The notes beneath the pieces were generated by a model. It was given only the letters and a program-made list of their open reading frames with translations, ran no database searches and was not told the DNA's origin. The translations under genes and the position numbers were made by a program. From assembly GCA_002412715.1 (NCBI GenBank), contig DHVP01000045.1, forward strand, positions 1-64,000: DNA of 64,000 nucleotides, given 5' to 3'. Position 1 is the stretch's first letter. Each line of letters begins with the position of its first letter. Source of the stretch: Deltaproteobacteria bacterium UBA5205 (GTDB lineage: Bacteria; Desulfobacterota; Syntrophorhabdia; Syntrophorhabdales; Syntrophorhabdaceae). Positions 1-7,995 of this stretch are shown here, one piece after another.

Positions 1-18
1 TAACAGGAGGGAATTGCC

Positions 19-108
19 ATGAGTACTACAACTCTCATCATTATCATCATCGTATTATTAATATTGTTCGGTGGGGGCGGCGGTTACTGGTACAGGAGAC
101 GCCGATAG
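19..108 (+). CDS. 29-residue hydrophobic membrane peptide
   Basis: Starts at an ATG preceded eight bases upstream by a strong AGGAGGG ribosome site, and encodes 29 residues: a short polar start, a run of Ile/Val/Leu (about residues 6-17), five glycines and a basic tail ending in four arginines. One membrane helix with a cytoplasmic basic end is the natural reading. It resembles the N-terminal half of the small DUF3309-type membrane proteins, but is shorter; that link is tentative. Such peptides often sit among stress-response genes, as here. Function unknown. Confidence 0.6.
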   Translation: MSTTTLIIIIIVLLILFGGGGGYWYRRRR

Positions 109-164
109 GATTAACGAAAATAAGAGGCGCATAATCACAAAAAAACAAAAGGAGCTACAAAATT

Positions 165-560
165 ATGAAAAAAGTATTATTTGTCTGTTTGGCAGTTTTT
201 ATCGGTATTATGTTTGTGGCGAATGTATTTGCCCAGACGCCTGAGAAGAAAGAAACAACTACCACAACCACTACCACAACAAAGGTGAACAAAACCATGA
301 CGTTCACGGGCGAAGTCACGAACATGGACACGGAAGCGAAGATGATGAACGCGAAGAACCAGAAAGGCGACATGACCTTCGATGTTTCAGCCGCTAAAAT
401 GAAAGTCGAGCCTAAAGCTGGTGACAAGGTCACAGTGAAGTACATGGAAAAAGACGGCAAGATGATGGCTTCTTCGGTCACCGTGAGTAAAGCGACGAAG
501 AAGAAAACCACAACAAAAACAAAAGAGACAACAGAAGAAACTACAACTCCTGCGAAGTAA
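165..560 (+). CDS. Exported Thr/Lys-rich small protein
   Basis: 131 residues. A Sec signal peptide (basic MKK start, hydrophobic core, cleavage near VFAQ at about residue 23) is followed by a threonine run (about residues 31-39), a compact beta-rich central section (about 43-108, with the pattern FTGEV and VTVKYMEKDGK) and a Thr/Lys/Glu-rich tail. The central part looks like a small OB-like or DUF5666-like barrel, as in other short periplasmic proteins; this is a resemblance only. A GGAGC ribosome site precedes the start and a clear intrinsic terminator follows, so it is probably a single-gene transcript. Periplasmic location likely; function unknown. Confidence 0.7.
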   Translation: MKKVLFVCLAVFIGIMFVANVFAQTPEKKETTTTTTTTTKVNKTMTFTGEVTNMDTEAKMMNAKNQKGDMTFDVSAAKMKVEPKAGDKVTVKYMEKDGKMMASSVTVSKATKKKTTTKTKETTEETTTPAK

Positions 561-582
561 AAGTCACAACCAAAGCGCATGT

Positions 583-614
583 AAAAAAGGGGGAATTCGT
601 TCTCCCCTTTTTTT
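583..614 (+). terminator. Rho-independent terminator of the exported Thr-rich protein gene
   Basis: An A-rich stretch and GGGGGAA arm pair with TTCTCCCC, leaving a short loop, followed by a run of seven T. It lies 23 bases after the stop codon at 560. Confidence 0.85.
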
Positions 615-617
615 CTT

Positions 618-863
618 TTGGGGATTCTTTTCGTGCTTGATCCTCATTCATTTGCATTTGCCAGGGGTACAGGACATCAGGCAGATTTTCTTTACTACGG
701 TATTACCACGATGACGAGTGTCAGATTTGGTGATATCCTTCCCAGGTTGTATCCCGCGAGCGTTTTTTCAATGCTTCAAGCCCTTTTCGGACAGCTCTGC
801 ATTGCCATCTTTGTCCCGCGGCTCGTCGACCTGCATGCGGCTGGCCATTCACATCATAAGTAG
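618..863 (+). pseudogene. Remnant of a two-TM potassium channel (Ion_trans_2)
   Basis: The reading frame encodes the last part of an ion-channel module: pore helix (DFLYYGITTMTSV), the filter region, and the second transmembrane helix with its exit (ALFGQLCIAIFVPRLVDLH). The first transmembrane helix is absent, and the only upstream start is a TTG directly after the previous gene's terminator with no ribosome site. The selectivity filter reads TSVRFGD where channels of this family have T-x-GYGD, so the first filter glycine is replaced by Arg. Truncation plus an altered filter point to a decayed gene rather than a working channel. Similarity is from recognition of the pore pattern. Confidence 0.6.
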
Positions 864-919
864 GCCTCCGTGTTTCCTTTTTCAAAGCCATTACAGCTGC
901 CCCGATATTGAAAGCGTCG

Positions 920-948
920 TTGACAAAGGCACGCTCCCTCCCTAAATT
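920..948 (+). promoter_or_regulatory. Sigma-70 type promoter for treZ
   Basis: A perfect TTGACA (920-925), a 17-base spacer and TAAATT (943-948) lie about 165 bases upstream of the treZ start, in the gap after the channel remnant. No other gene start on this strand lies between. Confidence 0.5.
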
Positions 949-1111
949 CTTAAGAATGCTGGAGGCATCGATCAGTCGTCTTTGCCGGTCCGTGTGTGAT
1001 ACCCGCAGTGAGCTGTGGAGCTGATATTGAACCCGTATTGTGACCGTGTCACGGCAGGCCGGAGGCGGGAAATTTTTGCCCCGATGTGAATGTGAGGGTA
1101 GCCCAACGCAA

Positions 1112-3010
1112 ATGAAAGCACGTAAATTCCCCATAGGTTCAGAAATAACGAGAGAAGACGGGGTTTCTTTCAGGGTATGGGCCCCGAAACGAACCTCTGT
1201 CGAGCTGATAATCGAGCCGAGGCCCGGTGAAAATATACACTCTCTGATTTTTGATCTTGCGAAAGAAAATGATGACGGTTATTTCAGCGGATGCGTCAAG
1301 GCTGCACAGGAGGGAAGCCTCTATCGCTTCAGGCTTGACCGGGAAGAAAAGCTCTATCCCGACCCCGCGTCCCGCTGCCAGCCATACGGTCCGCATGGCC
1401 CGTCTCGAGTCGTGGATCCTGATCTGTTTAAATGGACGGACGGTTCATGGCACGGAATAGATGCCAGGGGCCAGGTCCTCTATGAAATGCATATCGGCAC
1501 ATTCACGCAGGAGGGAACATGGCAGGCTGCATCACGGGAACTCGAGGAGCTGGCTTCGTTCGGCATAACGGCCATAGAACACATGCCGGTAGCAGAATTT
1601 CCGGGACATTTTGGATGGGGTTATGACGGGGTCAATCTTTTCGCCCCCTATCATTTTTATGGATCGCCCGATGATTTCAGGTCCTTTATTAACAGGGCGC
1701 ATGAGGCCGGGCTTGGCGTGATTCTCGACGTGGTGTACAATCACCTTGGCCCGGACGGTAATTATCTTCCATTTTTTTCCGATTTTTACCTTAGCGACCG
1801 ATACGAGAACGATTGGGGCAAGCCAATCAATTTTGACGGCCCGGGATCCGGACCGGTCAGGGAGTTTTATCTTACCAATGTTCGGTACTGGATAGATGAA
1901 TACCATCTGGACGGATTGCGCCTCGACGCGACCCAATCCATTTTCGATGCTTCCCCCCGTTCGATAATTCAAGAGATGGTTCAATGTGCCCGCGAGACCG
2001 CCGGCCGAAGAAAAGTGTATATGATTGCGGAGAATGAATCTCAGGATGCAACAATGGCGATGACACCTGAAGAAGGCGGATATGGTCTCGATGCCCTTTG
2101 GAATGACGATTTTCATCATTCTGCGATGGTCGCCATGACCGGAAGGCGTGAGGCGTATTATACGGATTATCTCGGTTCGTCCCAGGAATTCATATCCCTT
2201 TTGAAATACGGCTTTCTCTATCAGGGGCAGTATTACACGTGGCAGAAAAAATGCCGCGGAGTCCCAGCCTTTGCGCTTCAGCCATCAGCATTTATTTTAT
2301 TCATTGAAAATCACGATCAGATCGCCAATTCATGCTGCGGGGACCGGACCATGTACCTGACCGATCCTGGTATTTTCAGGGCAATTACGGCCCTTATGCT
2401 CCTGGCCCCGGGAACACCGATGATCTTTCAGGGACAGGAATTTGCAGCTTCCAGCCCATTTTTGTATTTCGTTGACCTGCGGTATGATCTCGAAGAATTG
2501 GTGCGAAGAGGACGGCTCGACTTCCTGGCACAATTCCCGAGTCTGGCTGAGACTGATTCGGCATTTATGCCTGATACGGGTATTGGTTCCTTTACCCGCT
2601 CCAAACTCGATCTCAACGAACGCAATGATCATGGCCATGTGTACGGTCTTTATAGAGATCTTCTGAAATTAAGGAAAGATGACCCTGTGTTCAGCCTGCA
2701 AAGGCAAAGGGGGATGGATGGTGCGGTTCTCTCGGGAAATGCATTTGTTTTGCGCTATTTCGGTATCGAGGGAAATGACCGTCTTGTAATGGTAAACCTG
2801 GGTTTGGACTTCCGCTTGAACTCGATGCCGGAACCCCTGCTGGCACCGCCGATATGGGGAAAATGGGAGCTTATGTGGAGCAGCGAAGATTACCGATACG
2901 GAGGGCGGGGCACCCGGACCATCGATACCTCGAAAGAATTCGTTATTCCCTCGAAGTGCACATTGGCTTTTCATCCCGTAAATACGAACGACATTGTGGG
3001 GCCGGCATGA
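1112..3010 (+). CDS. treZ: Malto-oligosyltrehalose trehalohydrolase
   Basis: 632 residues, usual for TreZ. This GH13 enzyme splits trehalose off maltooligosyl-trehalose in the cytoplasm (EC 3.2.1.141). Order: CBM48-like N-terminal domain (about 10-95), GH13 barrel, C-terminal beta domain. The four conserved regions are visible: DVVYNHLGPDGNY, GLRLDAT (nucleophile Asp), AENE (acid/base Glu) and ENHDQIAN; the last and the AxPGTPMIFQGQE segment are TreZ-like. The ATG at 1112 is preferred to an upstream GTG (1040) because the family's N-terminus begins here and GAGGGT lies upstream. It overlaps the next gene by ATGA, so the two are coupled. TreY, which makes the substrate, is not in the window. 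Confidence 0.9.
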   Translation: MKARKFPIGSEITREDGVSFRVWAPKRTSVELIIEPRPGENIHSLIFDLAKENDDGYFSGCVKAAQEGSLYRFRLDREEKLYPDPASRCQPYGPHGPSRVVDPDLFKWTDGSWHGIDARGQVLYEMHIGTFTQEGTWQAASRELEELASFGITAIEHMPVAEFPGHFGWGYDGVNLFAPYHFYGSPDDFRSFINRAHEAGLGVILDVVYNHLGPDGNYLPFFSDFYLSDRYENDWGKPINFDGPGSGPVREFYLTNVRYWIDEYHLDGLRLDATQSIFDASPRSIIQEMVQCARETAGRRKVYMIAENESQDATMAMTPEEGGYGLDALWNDDFHHSAMVAMTGRREAYYTDYLGSSQEFISLLKYGFLYQGQYYTWQKKCRGVPAFALQPSAFILFIENHDQIANSCCGDRTMYLTDPGIFRAITALMLLAPGTPMIFQGQEFAASSPFLYFVDLRYDLEELVRRGRLDFLAQFPSLAETDSAFMPDTGIGSFTRSKLDLNERNDHGHVYGLYRDLLKLRKDDPVFSLQRQRGMDGAVLSGNAFVLRYFGIEGNDRLVMVNLGLDFRLNSMPEPLLAPPIWGKWELMWSSEDYRYGGRGTRTIDTSKEFVIPSKCTLAFHPVNTNDIVGPA

Positions 3011-5037
3011 GTGAGTTAATAAGGACGGTAACAGACAAGGACCTGATTTCCGAGCGCGAAGCGGCGCGTTCCCGGGAATGGCTCGTGACGAATGGCCTCG
3101 GCGGTTATGCATCAGGCACTGTTGTGGGAATGATGACACGACGGTATCACGCACTTCTTGTTGCGGCGCTGCCTTCGCCCCTCGGAAGGATGGTAATGCT
3201 GAACCACCTGATCGAGAACGTTGTAATGGAGGATGGATCGAGCATTGAACTTGCTGCGGACGACCCCTTTGACCATTCTTCCGGCAATATAGGGTGTATT
3301 GCAGAATTCCGACTCGAGCAGGGATTGCCTGTCTGGATATATAGAACCAGTGATATCGAGCTTGAAAAACGTATAATTCTTCCGCATCATCAAAACACCA
3401 GCTTTATCATGTACCGGTGCCTGTCGGGATCCTGCAGTTTTGAACTGAGGCTTCGTCCCGCCGTGCATTTTCGTTCGCATGATGCCTCCGTTAATGCACC
3501 CTTTAAAGGAACATATGCCGTAAAGATCATCGAGGACCGCTATGAACTTTCGGGGGATGGATCGGAACCGGTCCTGCGTCTACATCTTTACGGAGACAGG
3601 GGGTCATTTGTGGTTGACGGCAACCGGATAGAACAGATGCTCTATCGTGCCGAAGAATATAGAGGATATGAATCCACCGGCGGATTATGGACTCCCGGCT
3701 ATTTTAACATTTCTTTATCCGCGGGCGAGAAGGCAACACTGGTAGCCTCTACGGAACCGTGGGAAGTCTTGTTCGCCCTCACACCGGAAGAGGCATTGAT
3801 CGCAGAAAAAGAAAGACGCCGTCTCCTTGTTGAATCAGCGATCCCCAAAGCGCGTTCAGGGCCAGCGGCGGAACTTGTGCTTTCGGCGGACCAATTTATA
3901 ATTGCTCCGGCAGGAAGGGCACAGGACGAAACACGTGCACGGGCTGCCGGTTTTGAAATGCGGACGGTTATTGCCGGGTATCACTGGTTCACAGATTGGG
4001 GCAGGGATACGATGATCAGTCTTGAGGGACTGACATTGCTTACGGGCAGGACAAGCGACGCATCGGCGATACTGCGGGCTTTTCTCTATTACCTGCGCGA
4101 CGGGCTCATTCCCAACATGTTTCCCGAAGGACAGAACAAAGGCCTGTATCATACGGCCGACGCGACACTCTGGTTTTTTCATGCTATTGACAGATACCTG
4201 TCGTGGACGGGTGACCGCGGTACATTGAAACTCTTTCTGCCGAAGCTGAAAACCATCATCAAAGATCATCTGCACGGGACACGGTTCAATATCAGGGTTG
4301 ATCATGCCGATGGCCTCATCAATCAGGGAAAAGAAGGTTACCAGTTGACCTGGATGGATGCAAAGGTCGGCGATTGGGTCGTAACGCCGCGAAGGGGCAA
4401 GGCAGTCGAGATAAACGCACTCTGGTATAACGCGCTGAAGCTGCTCCACTCATGGATAATCGACGAGGAGGGTGAGCATGAAGCAGCATACCTCAATCAG
4501 TGGATCGATAAGGCATATACATCGTTCAATGAGCGGTTCTGGTATGATAAAGGAAGTTACCTTTATGATGTAATAGATGGAGAGCACGGCGATAATCCGG
4601 CGTGCCGCCCCAATCAGCTGTTCTCAATTTCTCTGCATTATCCGATACTCGAAAGAAGCCGATGGCAGGCAGTGGTGGCGATAGTGCGCGAGCGGCTTCT
4701 GACGCCCTTTGGCTTGAGATCGCTTGACCCCGGCCATTCCGATTATAAGCCGCGCTATTATGGCGACCTGCGTTCACGGGATGCCGCATATCATCAGGGC
4801 ACCGTATGGGCATGGCTGATCGGCCCCTTCGTAGATGCCTGGCTGAAGGTTTATCCCGATCAAAAGAAAGAAGCACATCACTTTGTTGAGAGCTTCATCT
4901 CCCATTTGAACGAAAAGTGCGTAGGGACCATCGCAGAGGTTTTTGACGGTGACCCGCCTTTTCATCCCCATGGATGTGTAGCCCAGGCATGGAGTGTTGC
5001 CGAGGTCTTAAGGACATGGCTGAAAACAGCCGAATAA
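3007..5037 (+). CDS. Glycogen debranching-type enzyme (amylo-alpha-1,6-glucosidase family)
   Basis: 676 residues. N-terminal beta-sandwich domain of the bacterial/archaeal debranching family (about 15-230, with the typical WLVTNGLGGYASGT and RRYHALLVA) followed by an (alpha/alpha)6 barrel of the GDE_C type (about 290-670: WFTDWGRDTMISLEGL, ADATLWF, EINALWYNAL, YHQGTVWAWLIGPF). The family removes alpha-1,6 branches from glycogen-like glucans. The start at 3007 is set by the ATGA overlap with treZ and by the domain boundary; the frame is open further upstream but only inside treZ. The pair suggests that debranched glucan feeds trehalose formation, taking the place of a TreX-type enzyme; that is inference. 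Confidence 0.88.
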   Translation: MSELIRTVTDKDLISEREAARSREWLVTNGLGGYASGTVVGMMTRRYHALLVAALPSPLGRMVMLNHLIENVVMEDGSSIELAADDPFDHSSGNIGCIAEFRLEQGLPVWIYRTSDIELEKRIILPHHQNTSFIMYRCLSGSCSFELRLRPAVHFRSHDASVNAPFKGTYAVKIIEDRYELSGDGSEPVLRLHLYGDRGSFVVDGNRIEQMLYRAEEYRGYESTGGLWTPGYFNISLSAGEKATLVASTEPWEVLFALTPEEALIAEKERRRLLVESAIPKARSGPAAELVLSADQFIIAPAGRAQDETRARAAGFEMRTVIAGYHWFTDWGRDTMISLEGLTLLTGRTSDASAILRAFLYYLRDGLIPNMFPEGQNKGLYHTADATLWFFHAIDRYLSWTGDRGTLKLFLPKLKTIIKDHLHGTRFNIRVDHADGLINQGKEGYQLTWMDAKVGDWVVTPRRGKAVEINALWYNALKLLHSWIIDEEGEHEAAYLNQWIDKAYTSFNERFWYDKGSYLYDVIDGEHGDNPACRPNQLFSISLHYPILERSRWQAVVAIVRERLLTPFGLRSLDPGHSDYKPRYYGDLRSRDAAYHQGTVWAWLIGPFVDAWLKVYPDQKKEAHHFVESFISHLNEKCVGTIAEVFDGDPPFHPHGCVAQAWSVAEVLRTWLKTAE

Positions 5038-5083
5038 AGACCATGTCCCGAATAATGAACCGGCGCCATTCCTGATCGCACGC

Positions 5084-5114
5084 CATTTTTCCGCTTTACA
5101 TGAAAGGAAAAATG
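5084..5114. terminator. Hairpin between convergent genes
   Basis: A perfect nine-base stem (CATTTTTCC / GGAAAAATG) with a 13-base loop lies between the end of the debranching enzyme gene (+) and the end of the small membrane protein gene (-). There is no T-run outside the stem, so it is a weak terminator candidate or an mRNA-end stabiliser. Confidence 0.4.
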
Positions 5115-5181
5115 CCGATAACACGATGTAAGGGGAAGAGCGCCGCGGCGATTATACCCAATATGCCCCGAAGTAGGACAG

Positions 5182-5373
5182 TTACTTCCCCACGCGAATA
5201 CCGGAGAGCGAACCGAGAACTCCAAAAACGCTCAGAAGCCACAAGATAACGGCAATGACCACGACGGCATTCAAGATCGTCTTAATGGAACGCGCCATCG
5301 GAATGAATCGGTTAATGAGCCAGAGAATAACACCAACCACGATCAGGACTACCACTACTTGAATTAAAGGCAT
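5182..5373 (-). CDS. Small two-helix membrane protein, Thivi_2564 family
   Basis: 63 residues with two hydrophobic helices (about 3-21 and 33-53) joined by a short basic turn around RFIPM. The start MPLIQVVVVLIVVGVILWL and the ILNAVVVIAVILWLLS segment match my memory of the Thivi_2564-type membrane proteins. The ribosome site GGGGAGGTG precedes the ATG. These proteins commonly sit with BON and lmo0937-type genes, as here; no biochemical role is established. A role in envelope stress is inference from neighbourhood. Confidence 0.8.
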   Translation of the reverse strand: MPLIQVVVVLIVVGVILWLINRFIPMARSIKTILNAVVVIAVILWLLSVFGVLGSLSGIRVGK

Positions 5374-5502
5374 GATTAATACACCTCCCCCTCTTGTTTT
5401 CAGAAGCAGGTAAAAGAGCCCGCCAAACCTGGCAAAAGACCTATGGTGCTCCCCGCTAGCTTCGAGCGGTATGCCCTTGTTTTAGCGCCCCCTCTCGAAG
5501 AG

Positions 5503-5643
5503 TTATGTATCTCTCCGCGAAGCCGCAGCCGTTGCTTCCTCTTTGGCCTTCCTTGCAGCTTCTGCCACTTCTTTCGCGACAACAGTCTTGCCCATCCATA
5601 TCCCGTCGAGAATAAACCAGAGCAGGTTGCCAATCGATCGCAT
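5503..5643 (-). CDS. Short protein with one hydrophobic segment, unrecognised
   Basis: 46 residues. The ATG at 5643 has a GGGAG ribosome site. The N-terminal segment (MRSIGNLLWFILDGIWMG) is hydrophobic and resembles the opening of YccF-like small membrane proteins; the rest is an Ala/Lys/Glu-rich amphipathic helix ending in basic residues. The frame is open further upstream, but that part has no ribosome site and reads like noncoding sequence. It may be a truncated membrane protein or a small helix-forming stress peptide. Confidence 0.45.
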   Translation of the reverse strand: MRSIGNLLWFILDGIWMGKTVVAKEVAEAARKAKEEATAAASRRDT

Positions 5644-5686
5644 CGTTTTTCTCCCTTTTCGGCATCCTGAGTGCCGGCGCATCAAC

Positions 5687-5708
5687 GGCCGACCGGAGCT
5701 GGTCGGCC
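5687..5708. other. Perfect inverted repeat (hairpin)
   Basis: GGCCGACC and GGTCGGCC form an eight-base perfect stem around a six-base loop, in the gap between the BON lipoprotein gene and the 46-residue gene (both minus strand). There is no T-run, so it is more likely a processing or stability element than a terminator. Confidence 0.5.
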
Positions 5709-5782
5709 ACATGCCCCTGCCAGGCACGGGTAGAATGTCTACCGGGACCGCCATGCTCCGGCCGTACAAGGTCAACAATCGC

Positions 5783-6094
5783 CTATTTTACGATCAGGCT
5801 GTTCTTTACGGATTTGACCCCTCCCACGCTTCTTGCTATCTCGGCTGCCTTGTTGATGGCCTTTTGAGAATCAACAAAGCCGCTCAACTGGACGATGCCC
5901 TTGCGTGTTTCAACGCCGATCTCGAATGACTTGAGAAAATCATCCGCCGCGAGCAGCGCTTTCACCTTCGTCGTGATGACCGAGTCGTCAACGTATTCAC
6001 CCGTGCTCTCCTGCTTCGGTGAAGACGCGCAGGCCGCAGCGGTGATCAACATAAGCGCAACCAGGCAGCCGATAAGGATATTTGTTTTTTTCAT
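5783..6094 (-). CDS. BON-domain lipoprotein (OsmY-like)
   Basis: 103 residues. Signal peptide with a lipoprotein-like end (LITAAAC, Cys at about residue 22), then a single BON domain (about 35-103: DDSVITTKVKALLAADD, GIVQLSGFVDSQ, GGVKSVKNSLIVK). BON domains bind membranes and are found in osmotically induced periplasmic proteins such as OsmY. The ATG at 6094 has an ideal AGGAGGAC site; an upstream extension of the frame lacks one. It lies among other small envelope proteins, consistent with an osmotic or envelope stress role (inference). Confidence 0.85.
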   Translation of the reverse strand: MKKTNILIGCLVALMLITAAACASSPKQESTGEYVDDSVITTKVKALLAADDFLKSFEIGVETRKGIVQLSGFVDSQKAINKAAEIARSVGGVKSVKNSLIVK

Positions 6095-6198
6095 GGTTTG
6101 TAGTCCTCCTTGTAATAAATTTGGTTGGGAAATCCTTGAACACAGGACCTTTATCTCTGGTCTCATCGAACCCCCGCTTCCCTGGCTTTAAGCCACAC

Positions 6199-6339
6199 TC
6201 ACCGCCTCCGGATAAAGCCAACTATCACAACAATAATGGCAATCACCAGTAAGGCATGAATGAGTCCTCCCATCGTGTAACTGGTCACCAACCCCAGCAG
6301 CCATAGAATTATCAGTATTACGGCAATCGTCCACAACAT
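6199..6339 (-). CDS. lmo0937-family small membrane protein
   Basis: 46 residues, two hydrophobic helices (about 2-19 and 26-43) with the family-like pattern MLWTIAVILIILWLLG, then a Gly-containing turn and a second helix ending in RRR. An AGGAGGATC ribosome site precedes the ATG. The family is widespread, of unknown function, and commonly found with BON and CsbD-type stress genes. It is too short for most automatic ORF cut-offs. Confidence 0.8.
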   Translation of the reverse strand: MLWTIAVILIILWLLGLVTSYTMGGLIHALLVIAIIVVIVGFIRRR

Positions 6340-6452
6340 GTGATCCTCCTCCTTATCTTACCCGAGGGCCGGAATGTTCCTTAAGCTCTTCACGCCGTTT
6401 ACATCCTTAACGGGTCTGACGGACAGGTCCTTTTCAATTTTTCTCAAACATT

Positions 6453-7016
6453 CTACCGGAATCGATTGAGATCGATTTCCAGCGCATCGAGTCTGCGGGA
6501 AATGTCCGCCCTCTCTTCGTTCGTGGCGTACCTGCCTTCACCAGTCATCCGTAGATAATCACTCCGGATGGAGTCCAGCCTGGATTGAAATTCTCGACCC
6601 TCCGCCATGGGGAGACGCCCGCTGATCCGTCCGTCATCGATTCTTCTTTGGAGTGCGACGATCCTGTCCCCGCTCCCCGGTCGTTCAATTCTTGCGGGCC
6701 GGCCAATCGCCCTGTCGATCTCATTTCCAAGCGTATCAAGCCTTCCATTGAGGCTATCCCACTCTTCCCTGTAGACCATTCTTTCTCTCAGCGCCGTATA
6801 GTCCGTTCGAATACCCTTCAGCGTCGTCAGGAACGACTGGGACTGATCGGGGGTAAGCGCACCGGTTTTCAGCCCTTCTCCGATCTTCTCCTGGATGACA
6901 ACCATTTTGTTCTCCGCGCTCCTTTCTTGGTCGGGCCATCTTTGCATGGAGATGCAGCCCGAGAACAGCGCTAATCCAAAAACCACTAACAGTGACAACA
7001 AAACAGCCTTCTTCAT
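6453..7016 (-). CDS. Lipoprotein with two helical repeats
   Basis: 187 residues. Signal peptide with lipobox LFSGC (Cys at about residue 21). The mature part contains two similar helical units of about 65 residues: about 37-103 (VVIQEKIGEGLKTGALTPDQ) and about 117-187 (VALQRRIDDGRISGRL). Both share the order Q-x-x-I-x-x-G, a G-x-L turn, R-x-D-Y and a final L-x-x-L-E/D helix, so they look like an internal duplication. The ribosome site CAGGAGGAGAG precedes the ATG. I do not recognise the family. Anchorage in the outer or inner membrane on the periplasmic side is expected. Confidence 0.75.
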   Translation of the reverse strand: MKKAVLLSLLVVFGLALFSGCISMQRWPDQERSAENKMVVIQEKIGEGLKTGALTPDQSQSFLTTLKGIRTDYTALRERMVYREEWDSLNGRLDTLGNEIDRAIGRPARIERPGSGDRIVALQRRIDDGRISGRLPMAEGREFQSRLDSIRSDYLRMTGEGRYATNEERADISRRLDALEIDLNRFR

Positions 7017-7181
7017 ATCTCTCCTCCTGGTTTTAAACCGAAATCACCTTGCCGTACTCCACTGTGCGGTAATCTCAAAGAAATCCTCATGGTTACCTTT
7101 GCCGCATCAGAGTTAATGTCTTCTACGGACTCTTCATACTGTACGGATTCTTCTCGCCACATCCGAATCATGGAAAACCTG

Positions 7182-7400
7182 CTACGAATGCCTTGCCTGC
7201 CTAAAAACGAGATACAGACCAGCACTGATCAACAATACCGCCAGGGTCAAAGGTTCAGGTGCCTCGTGCGGGCTGAGTAACTGTGTAACCACTGAAAGTA
7301 CATGCCCGTAAATATCACCCGCGAACGGCGTACCCAGCACAACAAGCATAGCTGAAATAGTTGTTGTAATGAGGAAAACCAATTTCATTTTGTTCGTCAT
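7182..7400 (-). CDS. Miniprotein with signal peptide and PEP-CTERM-like tail
   Basis: 72 residues. N-terminal hydrophobic signal (about 5-24) ending near FAG, a short polar middle of about 20 residues, then APEP, a hydrophobic helix (LTLAVLLISAGLYLVF) and a basic end RQARHS. That order (Pro-Glu-Pro, membrane helix, Arg) is the layout of PEP-CTERM sorting signals, which exosortase recognises. The middle is very short for a sorted protein. GGAGG lies about 12 bases before the ATG, and a second ATG four codons on is an alternative start. No exosortase gene is in the window. Confidence 0.55.
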   Translation of the reverse strand: MTNKMKLVFLITTTISAMLVVLGTPFAGDIYGHVLSVVTQLLSPHEAPEPLTLAVLLISAGLYLVFRQARHS

Positions 7401-7995
7401 CTAAAGTTCAACCCTCCCCGAAGCACCTGAATGTTCAGACTCCAGCCGGCTCACAACTCTTTTCCGTCCTTATGGAGACAATCAGGGAAGCTATTTCCTG
7501 CGACAGCTCCATGCGGTTCTCAGAGAGAACCTTCATCTGTATGATGAGCAGGATCGTGCTCATGATGACTGCAAATGGCCTGCCAGCGAACTGACAAATA
7601 TCAGAAGTCTGGAATCATTTATAAATAACGAGGTGTTAGAATCACGGAAGAGAACAGTGGAAAAGTGTGAAATGACCTGTTTGGCCTCAAGATGTGGCGG
7701 AACCTCAATATATTGAGGGAAACTTCGAGGAAGGTCAGGACAGCCTAATCCAACTCCCGGGTCTCCGGCCGGAATATCCCGAGCTTGTGCATCATCGAGT
7801 ATCCTTGCGCCTGGCCTCCACTTTGATTAACTGGCATTGCCATCCTATATTCTGAATCAAAAGGTAATTCAAAATGCTCAAGAAGATTCTTTTCCCAACC
7901 GATTTCTCAGATGCGTCACAGAAGGCTGTAAAGTGATGCGACAGCCCTCTTGAAATTACAGTGGAAATAAAAAAAAGACTGCGGTGTGATCTGAT
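7401..7995. other. Gene-poor stretch with decayed sequence
   Basis: About 595 bases without an intact gene. It contains the UspA remnant annotated separately (7874-7936) and, on the minus strand at 7745-7843, a 32-codon open frame beginning MAMPVNQSGG and ending in RPETRELD, which I cannot assign and may be the end of a lost gene. An eight-base A-run at about 7969 (a T-run on the minus strand) lies just beyond the pseudouridine synthase stop and could help end that transcript, though no clear stem precedes it. Confidence 0.5.
7874..7936 (+). pseudogene. N-terminal fragment of a universal stress protein
   Basis: ATG followed by 19 codons reading MLKKILFPTDFSDASQKAVK and then TGA. This matches the first beta strand and nucleotide-site Asp region of UspA-family proteins very closely. 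Nothing after the stop continues the family in any frame that I can see before the next gene, so this is a truncated remnant. Confidence 0.7.

Noticed and set aside
721..1134. 137-codon minus-strand frame over the channel remnant and treZ promoter
   Set aside because: No ribosome site and no family pattern; it overlaps the treZ start on the other strand.
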